Positions 44,219 through 52,865 are shown, numbered from the stretch's first letter. The stretch: DNA of 64,000 bases from Haloferula helveola (GCF_037076345.1 NZ_AP024702.1:2356001-2420000), one strand, 5' to 3'. The notes: a model not told the origin generated them from the sequence alone. Numbers and translations are program-made.

Positions 44219-46908
44219 TCAACAACCGTGATCGTCGCGGTGTCGGTATCCGATTCACCGAGCGGATCGGTGACCGTCAGGGTAACCGGAGTCACTCCGA
44301 GCGGATACGGGCCGGCCGGAGCGATACTCAAGGTCAGCGGGTCACCATCCGGATCCGATGAGCCGCCATCGAAGTCCGAGGCGGAGGCAATTCCCTCGCA
44401 ATTCGCGTTTGCTGGCACGATCAGATCCTGGGCTACCGCGATCGGCGGCTGATTGGTCACGTTAACCGCGTCGATGTTGTTGTCCTCTTCGTACTCCGGT
44501 ACCTGCAGGTTGGCATCGATGTATACCCACACCAGTTCGGTGCCGCCGAGCGGGAGGTCGTCGGCCGTCAGCGAAACCGTGGCACCAGCCGGGATGTCGA
44601 CGAGGTAGTTCCCCCCGAGCTGCGCACCACCGGTCAACGGATTGCCGTTGTAGAAGCGCACGAGCACATCGGTGAAGCCGTTGCCAGATGCCGGGTCATT
44701 GGAAATCCCGACCGTCACGTCCGCGGAGACGCCGGGATCGATGTCGCTGGCGCTCAGGCTGGCCACCGCCAGATCGTTCGGCGAGGCCACCAGGATAACC
44801 TCCTGGCTGACGCCCGTCTTGCCGAGGGCCGTCACCCGCAGGCGCACCGCAACCGCCCCTTCGGTATCGCATGAGAAGGTAGGGGTCTGACCCGTGGCGT
44901 CATCGAACTGGCCATCGCCATCGAGGTCCCACTCGAAGAGGGTGATTTCATCACCGTCGGGATCAAAGGACTCGGAGCCATCAAGGGTGATCTCTTCACC
45001 GACCCTGCAGTTGTAGGACGGGCGGCCCGCGGGAATGGCCACAGCGATGGGAGCGATATCAGTATCGACCGCTGCGCAGACTTCACTGGTCTGGCCGACG
45101 CGCTGGGGATCGGAGTTGTCGCGCACCTGCAGCGAGATCGTGTAGTTGCCAACCACCGAGTAGCCGGGGTTGGTGACGATTGCGCCGACGGCGTCGGGAT
45201 TGTCGAAGTCGACCCCGTCACTGGCGTCGAAGTCCCAGCGGTACTCCTGGATCGAGAGATCCGGATCCGAGTGGAACGAGCCGGTGCCGTCCATCTGGAA
45301 AGCGCGCTGGCCCGGCTTGGTGCTGACTTCGCCGCAGTCGGCGATCACCGCCACCGGGAGGGCCACCGTCACGCTGCGGGTAAGAATCAGCACGCCGTGG
45401 GCCGTGGCGATCTCCGCATCGCTTACCGAAGTGCCCGGCCATTGTGTGGTGCTCAACCAAGAACCGTTGGCGAGCTGTCCGAACATGGAGTTGGTGTTCC
45501 GCCGGCTGGGGGAAGCGGAAGGATCGAGACCCGACGCGTCACCGAGTAGCCAACAGTCGTAGTCCGACTGCCAGTCGCGAGGTCCCGCACTCGTATTGAG
45601 CGTAGAGACCCCCTGCAACTGAAGGCCCTTCTTGACGCCATACATTCCGTACCACTGGCCGAAGGTTCCACCATTGTTGAAGAACGTTCCGCTGCCGCTG
45701 TCATTGGCCCAGACACTTCCGATGTAGTTGATACCCTGTTGCACGTCCGGGTCCGAGGTGTCGTAGCCCGCGACCTGGAGTGCCACCAGCGCCCCTCCGG
45801 TCTTCACGGCATTCAGCCATTGAACGTTGGACCTGTAGCCGACTCCGCCGCTGGCGTTCTGAAGTGTACGGTACGCTCCGGCGTTGCGTTCCTTCACCCA
45901 CGCGGGCGTCGACAAACCCCAGAGGTCCTCGGCGGCACGGGAAACCAGAGCCGGCCATTGCATTGCCGAGCCGTCGTTCCCTCCCGAGTTCGAAGTCCGG
46001 ATGCTATACACCCATCCTCCTGAAGTACCGCCATCCGTTTGGGAGAATGCGAGGAGATCCAGGAAGTCCTGGATGGCATCGTAGTAGCTGGTTCCAGCCA
46101 GCGGACCGGCGGGGATCGTACGCGCCTGGGCATCCGCCGCCGAGGTTTCCGATGCGATCAGCGCCAGTCCGGCGAGACAGTTCGAATAGGTCTCGTGACC
46201 GCCGGCCCAGAAGTAGACCCCGACTCCGTTTCCGTTGCTGTCGGGATCCCCCGCGGTCTGCACCGAGATGGGATAGGTCGTCGCGAAATTCGTGAGCCAA
46301 TTGAGTCCGCAGTCAACGGTCGGAGCGTAGATGTCCTGCACCGGGTCATTTCCCGGGAGGTGTCCATTTTCCTCGAAGGCGAGGACTGCCGCACCCGTTG
46401 ACCCCACCGTGTACTCATTCCTGGTGCTGTTGTTGTTGGATCCCTGCCATAGGCACTGGTCGGGACCGGCCGGATGCTGGTTCAGGTAAAGGAAACGCAG
46501 CCCCTTCTCGATCGCCATGTTCACCAACTGGTCCTTGGTTGGGCTCCCGAACACCCGGATCGTGCCCGAGCGGCTGACCGAAGCACTGGCAGCATCCGTC
46601 ACCGTCAGCGTGAAGGTCTTCAGGCCGGCGGTGGTGTAGCTGTGGGCAGCACCGATGTCATCCGGATTGCCCACGGCGCCTCCGGCATCGGGGGTGCCGT
46701 CGCCGAAGCTGAGGGAGTAAGTGTAGGGAGGAGTACCGCCCCAAGCTCGGCCCCAGACCTGGATCGGCTGGTTGATTTCCGCGTTGGCGTAGGAAGTGTT
46801 CTGCGAGTAGCTCGGCATCACCGAGACCTGCAGTTGGGCGAGGGCGGTCGCGGGCAGCAGGAGCGCTGCGGCGGCGACCAGGATTCGTGCGAATCGCATG
46901 GGAAACAT
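43204..46908 (-). CDS. Giant secreted multi-domain protein, paralog 2 (one Ig-like module)
   Basis: 1234 residues from the ATG at 46906-46908; the first residues then parallel paralog 1 (MFPMRFARILV / MSPMRFARTLV). Same architecture as its neighbour: signal peptide, PKD, squalene-cyclase-like barrel, two PKD-like domains, CARDB-like domain, HYR, FIMAH, C-terminal module. Only the last of the four DUF5011-type modules is present. It carries extra Cys residues absent from paralog 1 (QCLW, DCGLNW, NCLAG, DCWLLG, DCGEV, VCAAV, NCRVG, SCDTEG), roughly two per domain, suggesting disulfides. Divergent from the LuxR-type gene. Confidence 0.85.
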   Translation of the reverse strand: MFPMRFARILVAAAALLLPATALAQLQVSVMPSYSQNTSYANAEINQPIQVWGRAWGGTPPYTYSLSFGDGTPDAGGAVGNPDDIGAAHSYTTAGLKTFTLTVTDAASASVSRSGTIRVFGSPTKDQLVNMAIEKGLRFLYLNQHPAGPDQCLWQGSNNNSTRNEYTVGSTGAAVLAFEENGHLPGNDPVQDIYAPTVDCGLNWLTNFATTYPISVQTAGDPDSNGNGVGVYFWAGGHETYSNCLAGLALIASETSAADAQARTIPAGPLAGTSYYDAIQDFLDLLAFSQTDGGTSGGWVYSIRTSNSGGNDGSAMQWPALVSRAAEDLWGLSTPAWVKERNAGAYRTLQNASGGVGYRSNVQWLNAVKTGGALVALQVAGYDTSDPDVQQGINYIGSVWANDSGSGTFFNNGGTFGQWYGMYGVKKGLQLQGVSTLNTSAGPRDWQSDYDCWLLGDASGLDPSASPSRRNTNSMFGQLANGSWLSTTQWPGTSVSDAEIATAHGVLILTRSVTVALPVAVIADCGEVSTKPGQRAFQMDGTGSFHSDPDLSIQEYRWDFDASDGVDFDNPDAVGAIVTNPGYSVVGNYTISLQVRDNSDPQRVGQTSEVCAAVDTDIAPIAVAIPAGRPSYNCRVGEEITLDGSESFDPDGDEITLFEWDLDGDGQFDDATGQTPTFSCDTEGAVAVRLRVTALGKTGVSQEVILVASPNDLAVASLSASDIDPGVSADVTVGISNDPASGNGFTDVLVRFYNGNPLTGGAQLGGNYLVDIPAGATVSLTADDLPLGGTELVWVYIDANLQVPEYEEDNNIDAVNVTNQPPIAVAQDLIVPANANCEGIASASDFDGGSSDPDGDPLTLSIAPAGPYPLGVTPVTLTVTDPLGESDTDTATITVVDATPPVLTLNGAADVTLECGVDSYTELGAGVTDNCDAGVSVVIGGDAVADTPGVYVVTYDATDASGNAATQLVRTVTVVDTTPPVITCPGDMEVPTLGPLGVVVNFSVTATDACDPAPVIVCTPASGTVFPVGETLVTCTAIDAAGLEDTCTFTVKVLSAEELLCALIECVEQMDIHHGIKNALLAKLRNSKSSLRRGRMNAAINQLEAFMSHVESQRGKKLTDEQADHLLAKAAVVHAAMTGVPYGDPYLATIDLPPGFQMYLGAGVVQGKLMIYPEQVEGLGGSSTLLQLVWNGLGVLESAEDPSGPWEEVEIADPPYWHAVTPEEPVKFFRVNQP

Positions 46909-47206
46909 GGCTTTGGAGGAGTTGGAGGTGGGAATGGGAATCAGAATGGGAATCGGAAATGCAGTTCTCAGGGGAAGACCCGCATGGGAACCGGGCGCAG
47001 GCCCGGGGTGGAGATCGCGTCGGAACAAGGGACGCCTACAGCGTCGGTCGGAAGGGACCGGCGCAGGGGGGAATCAGGGGGATTTCGTGGAGGGACCACA
47101 AATATCGATCATCCACAGCACCTCCCTACGTGGAAATACGCTTCCGTGCGTATTTCTGCGGAGGCTTGCCCTCACGGGCCACGGTGTTTTAAACAGAGGC
47201 AAATCC
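46909..47206. promoter_or_regulatory. Divergent regulatory region between paralog 2 and the LuxR-type gene
   Basis: 298 bp without a gene. It holds imperfect GGGAAT repeats (46928-46965; C-rich in the paralog 2 mRNA leader), a stretch similar to the paralog 1 upstream region (GGACCAC, then ATCAT-CCACAG), and the AAATACGC palindrome. The LuxR-type gene has a plausible AGAGGC ribosome site at 47195-47200. Confidence 0.6.
47134..47155. promoter_or_regulatory. Palindromic operator candidate between paralog 2 and the LuxR-type gene
   Basis: AAATACGC-N6-GCGTATTT, extendable to 9-bp arms. It lies 226 bp before the paralog 2 start and 52 bp before the regulator start, fitting shared control and autoregulation. 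Confidence 0.7.
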
Positions 47207-48232
47207 ATGTCCCCCGTTTCCCCCCGGATCGATTCCCAGGCCGATCCGCAGGTCCTGTCGGCTGCGGATCTGAAGGCGTTGCTCCACCTGAGTCACCAAG
47301 TCGGCACGCAGCCGTGCTTTCGGGAGCTCGCCGCGCAAGCCGTGCAGCGAATCCCCGGGCTGTTCGAGGAACGGGTGGGCGTGGTGCTGCGCAAGCTCGA
47401 CCCTTGTGGGAAGCTTCTCTGGGAGGTCGCAAGTCCCGGCTGGAAAGGGTTTCGGGTTCGGGAGGAGCAAGGCCACGAAGCTGCTTCCCTGTGGGCGAAT
47501 GACAGCAAATCGAGGAAGCGCGATTCTTCTCCGAAGGGACGGGCCAAGGCGGCAGAAACGAGGAGCCAACTCCATCGGCGGGTGTCCACGTCCTCCGAAT
47601 ATGCGGTGACCCTTGTCTTGATTCACGAGCGTGAAGACTTCGACGTGAGGGAGATGGCCTTGGTCAACGAGATCGTCCAGATCCTGAAGGTTGCCGATGC
47701 CCGTTTCGGACCGCTTTTCTCCGCACTCTCGGTGAGCCGTTCGATGGCCGCAGGCTCGCTGGTCTGCGGGTGGGTGGAAGTCGACCGCCGAACGTGGCGG
47801 CCGGTGAGGATCGAGGGCCCGGCGGAGGGTTGGCTCGCCGCACTGCGCGAACTCGACGAGTCCGCAGGCGTGATTCCCCGTCGGCTGCGCCGGTGCATCG
47901 AGGGCGATCATGGGTCCGGCACCATCTCCTGCCCGGGAGTACCGAAACCGGGACTCGAGATCCGGAGCTTCCTCTGTGATCGGACCAACCGGATCCTGAT
48001 CGCACTCAAGCCGTCAACGAACGGAGCCGTGACGGACCATCCGGCACTCACCCGGCGCGAGCGGGAAGTGATGCGCCTGATGGGGACCGGCCGAAGCCGC
48101 AGTGAGGTGGCCAGCCAGCTCGGTGTCTCGAAGCGGACGGTCGACAAGCACCTTGAGCACACCTACGTGAAGCTCGGCGTCTCCGGCCTTCACGAAGCGC
48201 TGGTCGAGCTCGCCTGCGGCCGGCACGAGTAG
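47207..48232 (+). CDS. LuxR-type transcriptional regulator
   Basis: 341 residues from the ATG at 47207, preceded by AGAGGC; the open frame upstream covers the divergent promoter region and is not coding. The C-terminal ~60 residues are a standard LuxR HTH (LTRREREVMRLMGTGRSRSEVASQLGVSKRTVDKHLEHTYVKLGV). The N-terminal ~270 residues contain no recognised receiver or autoinducer-binding domain and resemble a degenerate GAF/PAS-like sensor only loosely. Divergent from giant paralog 2, it is the best candidate regulator of both paralogs. It converges with the SASA esterase gene (2-bp gap). Confidence 0.85.
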   Translation: MSPVSPRIDSQADPQVLSAADLKALLHLSHQVGTQPCFRELAAQAVQRIPGLFEERVGVVLRKLDPCGKLLWEVASPGWKGFRVREEQGHEAASLWANDSKSRKRDSSPKGRAKAAETRSQLHRRVSTSSEYAVTLVLIHEREDFDVREMALVNEIVQILKVADARFGPLFSALSVSRSMAAGSLVCGWVEVDRRTWRPVRIEGPAEGWLAALRELDESAGVIPRRLRRCIEGDHGSGTISCPGVPKPGLEIRSFLCDRTNRILIALKPSTNGAVTDHPALTRREREVMRLMGTGRSRSEVASQLGVSKRTVDKHLEHTYVKLGVSGLHEALVELACGRHE

Positions 48233-48234
48233 GG

Positions 48235-48942
48235 TCACTCCGGCTTTCGGATCAGCCCGATCGCGCTGTCGGCGAATCGCTTGCCGAGGGTCTTGTACCC
48301 TTCGCCGGAGTAGTGAAGGTCGTCCCTTGTGCCCTCGCCCTCTTTGACGGGCTTGTCGTTGAGATCATCGGTGTCGACCCAAGCGCCCTTGGGATCGGCC
48401 TCGGCGACCGCCACCTGGGCATCGCGGACCATGGTCCAGTGAGGGTAGCGCTTGTTGTCCATGTCGAAGTCGCTCAGCCGGCCGATGACGAAATGGATAT
48501 CGTCCCGCTTCAGGTCCTTGCCCAGCTGGTCGATCAGCCCCCGCATGCTGGCGGAATAGACCGACCCGTGGCTTTCCTTCGCGTCGCGTTCCCCCTGCAT
48601 CCAGACGAAGGTCACCGTGTCGAACTTCTGGTCCTTCGTCGCCGCGGTGACCTTGGTCATCATCCGGTCATAGAGGTCGCCGGTTGCCTCCGGTCCCTCG
48701 CCCTCGGCCGGCTTCCACGCTTTGAACCAGCGCCGGATCGGCTGGCCGCCCTGCGCATCCTTGATCACCACGACGTTCTCCTTTCCGAACGCTTCCTCGA
48801 CCGTCGGCGTGAACGAAATCTCAGGCTTGAGCCCGGCCATGTTCGACTGCCCGGAGAGAATGAACAGGTGACGCTCGGCGGCGGCGGGCAGGACGAAGAA
48901 TGCGAACGGCAGGATAAAGTGGAGGATTCTCATGATTTTCAA
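48235..48942 (-). CDS. Secreted SASA-family carbohydrate acetylesterase
   Basis: 235 residues with a signal peptide (to about 22). SASA (sialate O-acetylesterase) family motifs: LFILSGQSNMAG with the nucleophile Ser, FVWMQGERDA, and the C-terminal DDLHYSGEGY with catalytic Asp-x-x-His. It removes O-acetyl groups from sugars; sialic acid is one possible substrate, plant or algal polysaccharide another. It lies 66 bp downstream of two glycosyltransferase genes on the same strand. Confidence 0.87.
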   Translation of the reverse strand: MKIMRILHFILPFAFFVLPAAAERHLFILSGQSNMAGLKPEISFTPTVEEAFGKENVVVIKDAQGGQPIRRWFKAWKPAEGEGPEATGDLYDRMMTKVTAATKDQKFDTVTFVWMQGERDAKESHGSVYSASMRGLIDQLGKDLKRDDIHFVIGRLSDFDMDNKRYPHWTMVRDAQVAVAEADPKGAWVDTDDLNDKPVKEGEGTRDDLHYSGEGYKTLGKRFADSAIGLIRKPE

Positions 48943-49008
48943 GGCGCGGCCTCAGGTCGATTACGCGCATCCTGCCAAATCCTTGCCGTCGAGTTTCGCG
49001 GCCGGGCC

Positions 49009-49707
49009 TCAGGACGGTCTCCATCCGGGGTCCACCCGATCCGCCCAGACGGTCCACTCGGGCCCGTAGTCCACGTCCCGGCAGTTCTCGAACCACGGCC
49101 CGCCACTGGTGAAGTGGACGGCGTCGGGAACTCCCTCTTTCGGCCGGTCATCCCATCCTTCCAGCCAGTTCCACGAGCCCGGAAGCTCGCCGATTTCGGT
49201 GCAGGCCGCCCACTGCAAGCGGTGCAGATAGGCCGCGCTCTCGCGGTTGATCCGGTCCGGAGTCAGCCGCCGGGCAGACGGGTGGCTGCAATTGATCAGC
49301 ATGAACGACGACCAGTTCTTGCGTGGGTAAACCGACTGGGCCCTGCCGTCCATCTTGGTGGTCGCCGTCGGCCGGTAGTCATGATGCACGCAGACGACCG
49401 CCTTCGAGGGATCCTGGTATTCCGCCAGCTTCGCCACATCTCCGAAGAACAGGAAGTCGCAGTCGCAAAACAAGGCCCAGCCCGAGTAGCCCGCCAGCCA
49501 AGGAGTGAAGAAGCGCGAGTAGGTGAACTCCGTTGAAGCGAGCGGATCGATCTCACGCTCGTAAACTCCACGCGCCAGCAGGTCGTCCAGCTTGATCGGC
49601 TCGATCATTACCGGCACCGAGGCGTTCGCCAGCAACGAGGCGCGCGCCACTTCGTAAGCAATCGCTTCCCGCGAATCCCAGCCGATGAACGCCCTCAGAT
49701 CCTTCAT
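49009..49707 (-). CDS. GT-A type glycosyltransferase (GT8-like)
   Basis: 232 residues from the ATG at 49705-49707, preceded by GGAGGGATC. A longer frame upstream overlaps the next gene. The nucleotide-sugar/metal motif is FCDCDFLFFGD (DxD). NWSSFMLINC and the late HFTSGGPWF parallel GT8-like enzymes. No signal peptide, so cytoplasmic. It is coupled by a 4-bp overlap to the GT29-like gene. Donor and acceptor are unknown. Confidence 0.75.
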   Translation of the reverse strand: MKDLRAFIGWDSREAIAYEVARASLLANASVPVMIEPIKLDDLLARGVYEREIDPLASTEFTYSRFFTPWLAGYSGWALFCDCDFLFFGDVAKLAEYQDPSKAVVCVHHDYRPTATTKMDGRAQSVYPRKNWSSFMLINCSHPSARRLTPDRINRESAAYLHRLQWAACTEIGELPGSWNWLEGWDDRPKEGVPDAVHFTSGGPWFENCRDVDYGPEWTVWADRVDPGWRPS

Positions 49708-50330
49708 GATCCCTCCGCTCGGAATGACGTCTCCATGATGGCGATATCGTACCGCCGGCAACGGGCCCGCAGCCAGTTTTTCTCAAGATCCCACTGGTGG
49801 CCTCTCCATCCCTCGAACGAGAACCCGCAGATGGTGATCCGGTCGTCAGGAACCGACAACCGCGTGAGGAAGTGATGTATACCGAGATATCCTGTACTCG
49901 GGCACGGATTCTCCCCACCCGTCCGGAGATCGCGAAGGGCCGCCCGGTATTCCCGTGTCGTCAGGCACCGGACCGGCTTCCCCATCGCCTGGAAGGCGGC
50001 GATGGTCGGCTCGATCCAGTCATAGCGCCGCCGTTCCCGGATCCATCTGCGCAGCGGAACGCCATACAGCCGCAAGCTCAACCAGTTGTAGTTCAGGATC
50101 ACCTCTCCGGCGGCACCGACGATCGGGCTCCGCCAGTAGTCGGAGTCGTCGAGACGACGCTTCATCGGAATATCGCAGGCGTTGACGAAAAGAAGGTCCG
50201 TCCGTGTTCCGGTCATCCCGATCGACCGTTTCGGCTGGTTGAACCGGATGACGAAGTCCGAGGCGTCAATCTCGTCGGAGAGGTCCCGAGAGACCTCGCC
50301 GTTACCGATGATGAAGATGCGGCGGCTCAT
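49704..50330 (-). CDS. GT29 (sialyltransferase-like) family glycosyltransferase
   Basis: 208 residues from the ATG at 50328-50330; the frame is open further upstream, so the start is uncertain. The order of motifs follows the GT29 sialylmotifs: IIGNGEVS with IDASDFVIRFN (motif L-like), RTDLLFVN, then CPSTGYLGIHHFL (motif S-like) and ICGFSFEGWRGHQW. Bacterial members exist, but their donors are rarely proven, so sialic acid transfer is only a hypothesis. First gene of a three-gene operon with the GT8-like and SASA genes. Confidence 0.78.
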   Translation of the reverse strand: MSRRIFIIGNGEVSRDLSDEIDASDFVIRFNQPKRSIGMTGTRTDLLFVNACDIPMKRRLDDSDYWRSPIVGAAGEVILNYNWLSLRLYGVPLRRWIRERRRYDWIEPTIAAFQAMGKPVRCLTTREYRAALRDLRTGGENPCPSTGYLGIHHFLTRLSVPDDRITICGFSFEGWRGHQWDLEKNWLRARCRRYDIAIMETSFRAEGS

Positions 50331-50668
50331 CGCGGGGAAGGAAGGCAATCGTCCGGAAAGGGATTCCAACCACAGTCGGGCATGACCCCGTACGAACTCG
50401 GGAGAATGATCTGACTCTTTCCGATGGCAATGGATGGAAACGCCAAGTCGCCGAGGACGCAAAGGAAAGCAATGGCATCGATTCTGGCGGTCACTCCGCA
50501 CGGAGGCGAACGCCGGTGCGCTTTCCGAAAACCGTTGCACCTGGAACGGGGCCGATGTTCACTGCGCCCGCTGTCAGGGGCCGTGGAGGTTCGGCAGGTG
50601 AATCCCGCCAGGCCTTGATCGGAGCAACGGTAGCTTGTCCGGATTTGCCGCGGTTCCCTGGCAGCACC
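50331..50668. other. Spacer holding a CCAAG-rich repeat
   Basis: 338 bp between the GT29-like start and the M23 stop. Apart from the repeat at 50437-50467 and the likely promoter of the glycosyltransferase operon, nothing was recognised. No tRNA-like fold or coding pattern was seen. Confidence 0.5.
50437..50467 (+). repeat. CCAAG-rich dispersed repeat, copy 4
   Basis: GAAACGCCAAG-TCGCCGAG-GACGCAAAG, a diverged copy of the family also found at 27005, 29247, 29289, 58757 and 59316. Confidence 0.65.
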
Positions 50669-51505
50669 TCACTCGCCATCCGCGGCCGGTTCCCGTTTCA
50701 GGATCTCACCGAGCTTCGCCGCGTCCTCGGGCGAGAGCTCGACTTGGTTCCACGGGTTGCCGCGGTCGAGGGCGACAGGCAGGACGGCCGGCGACGGTCG
50801 GTCGGCGGGAGCCCCGCGCATCGAGGCGATGGTTGCCTCGGGATCCAGCCGGTTCATCGGATTCATACTGTAGCCGGCTCCGATATCGACGCCGTCGCTC
50901 TCCCGCATCTCGAAATGAAGGTGCGCGGGATAGTAGCCGTTCGCCGTTCCGACGCTGCCGATAACGCGCCCCCGGGCCACCGCGGCTCCGACCGGGACGT
51001 CGATGTTCTGCAAGTGGGCATACATCGTCTGAAGCACGCGACCGTCGGCGGTGTGGTGGGCCACAACCACGGTATTTCCCCACCCCGGAGACGGCTCGCC
51101 GGCATACAGCACGCGACCGTCGGCGGCGGCGAACACCGGATCACCGAGATCGCTGTTCATCCCGCCGATGCCATTGAGATCGTCGCCGGTGTGATGACCG
51201 CCCCGGCCGTTGTTCATCTCCCAGAACTTCTGGGCATTGTAGGTCAGGCCGGCCTGCTCGGTGCCCATCGGTGGATCGAAACGGACCGCCCGGGGCAGCG
51301 TGGCAAGGTCCCATGCGCTCATCCGGTGCAAACGGTGACGCGGCTGGCCGTCGGCCGGCAGCTTGAGCGGGGCGTCGGCCATCTGGAAATTCGCCAGCGA
51401 CTCGACCGGCGGCAGCTCGTGCGACGGACCCCGCAACCACACGAATCCGACCATCGCGGCACCGATGAGGATCAGCAGCAGGGTGATCGGATTGAACAGC
51501 TTCAA
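50669..51505 (-). CDS. M23 family (LytM-type) metallopeptidase
   Basis: 278 residues with an N-terminal membrane anchor (about 5-25). The M23 zinc motifs are present: HHTGDD (HxxxD) in the first part and HLHFEM (HxH) about 80 residues later, with YAHLQNIDVPVGAAVARGRVIGSVG between. Predicted to cleave peptidoglycan cross-bridges or to act as a division or envelope factor. It starts 19 bp after the OmpA gene on the same strand, the last gene of the envelope operon. Confidence 0.9.
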   Translation of the reverse strand: MKLFNPITLLLILIGAAMVGFVWLRGPSHELPPVESLANFQMADAPLKLPADGQPRHRLHRMSAWDLATLPRAVRFDPPMGTEQAGLTYNAQKFWEMNNGRGGHHTGDDLNGIGGMNSDLGDPVFAAADGRVLYAGEPSPGWGNTVVVAHHTADGRVLQTMYAHLQNIDVPVGAAVARGRVIGSVGTANGYYPAHLHFEMRESDGVDIGAGYSMNPMNRLDPEATIASMRGAPADRPSPAVLPVALDRGNPWNQVELSPEDAAKLGEILKREPAADGE

Positions 51506-51524
51506 CTACTAGGAACGTCGTGGT

Positions 51525-52865
51525 TCAGAAATCGAGGTAGATCTCGCTGCGCCGGTTGACCCGCCGGCCGTCGGGATTGTCCTCGCCGTCCTCGGTGAAA
51601 TTCGGCTGCCGTGGCGCTGTCTGCCCTGCCGCCACGGTCTCGATCTGGTCCTCCGCCACGCCGGATGTCACGAGATACTCCTTCACGCTGCGCGCACGCC
51701 GGCCGGACAGGCTCTGGTTGTAGTCTTCGGTACCCAGGGCGTCGGTGTGACCCGAAATCGTCAACTTCTTGCCGGGATCCGTACGGAGCAGGTCCGCGAC
51801 GATGCCCAGCTGCCGTTCCGTGCGCGGCGTGAGCGTGGCGGTATCGAAATCGAAATAGAGCACCAGCGTATCGCCGCCCTTCGGGTTCTTGAGCAGCGGC
51901 GTGTAGTGCACGTCGCCACCGCCGATTCTGCGGGCGTAGTCGGCGAGTAGCTGCTGCAGGTTGATCTCAGCGACCTTCCAGTTCGGCTCTCCTTCCGGAC
52001 GTTGGAGGGTCATCGAGAACTGGGCGATTTCCGAACCGTCACCAGCCAGGACATTCGTCAGGTAGCCCGAGAGGTTCTCGCGCTGGAACATCGCCCGCAG
52101 CGGCTTCTGGGGACGCAGCTTGTAGCCACCTTCCTCAAACAGGATGCACAGCCCCGCAATCTTGGCGTCGGAGACTTTCGAGGAATCGACGAACTCCTTC
52201 GCCATCTCGAATTCCTGCCGCAGCACCGCCTGCAGGAAGGCGTCGGCGATTCCCAGCGAGTCGACCAGCACCGCCTTGGGCACGGGCTGGTCGGCCGAGG
52301 GAGGCAACGTCATCGACTGCACTCCCCAGCGGCCCTGATCCCGGACCAGGTCGAAAAAGATCCGGTCGCGGCCCGGTTCGGCACCATCGAGGTAGAGCGC
52401 CCAGCGGGAACGGGCGTTGATTTCCATCTCCCCGACCTCGCGCGCCGGCTCGGGCCTGGCAAACCGCAGCGGACCCGCGCCCGCCATCGCGGCGAGCTTG
52501 GCCCGGGTTTCCGCATCGAGCGCGCCCTTTCCGATCAGTCGCCCGGCGGTGGCGAAATCGCCGGCCTCAAGGGCCTCGCCAATCTTCCCGATCAGCTCGC
52601 CGGGATTCGCACTGCGCAGACCGACCCCGGCATTCTGGAGCGCGTCCATCGGCGACTCCGGCGTATCGACCTCCTGCTCGGCAAGTTCCGGCATGGGCGG
52701 CGCGTCGCTCTCCGGCACCTCGATCACCGGCCGATCGACCTTCGGCGGGGGCGGCGGATTCTCGGCCTCGGCGGGCGGGCGGTGGTTGCGGAGGAGAATG
52801 AGAAGGGTCGCCAGCGCTCCGATGACGAGAGCGACGGCGAGCAGCGGCAATTGCGAGCGCGACAT
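51525..52865 (-). CDS. OmpA-family peptidoglycan-binding protein
   Basis: 446 residues from the ATG at 52863-52865; an ATG 30 bp upstream is less likely. One N-terminal membrane helix (about 5-25), a Pro-rich linker (NPPPPPKVDRPVIEV), a central unrecognised region (about 70-320), then a C-terminal OmpA domain: LYFDFDTATLTPRTERQL, TISGHTDALGTEDYNQSLSGRRARSV and NRRSEIYL. It binds peptidoglycan non-covalently. It lies between HtrA and M23 genes with short gaps. Confidence 0.88.
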   Translation of the reverse strand: MSRSQLPLLAVALVIGALATLLILLRNHRPPAEAENPPPPPKVDRPVIEVPESDAPPMPELAEQEVDTPESPMDALQNAGVGLRSANPGELIGKIGEALEAGDFATAGRLIGKGALDAETRAKLAAMAGAGPLRFARPEPAREVGEMEINARSRWALYLDGAEPGRDRIFFDLVRDQGRWGVQSMTLPPSADQPVPKAVLVDSLGIADAFLQAVLRQEFEMAKEFVDSSKVSDAKIAGLCILFEEGGYKLRPQKPLRAMFQRENLSGYLTNVLAGDGSEIAQFSMTLQRPEGEPNWKVAEINLQQLLADYARRIGGGDVHYTPLLKNPKGGDTLVLYFDFDTATLTPRTERQLGIVADLLRTDPGKKLTISGHTDALGTEDYNQSLSGRRARSVKEYLVTSGVAEDQIETVAAGQTAPRQPNFTEDGEDNPDGRRVNRRSEIYLDF

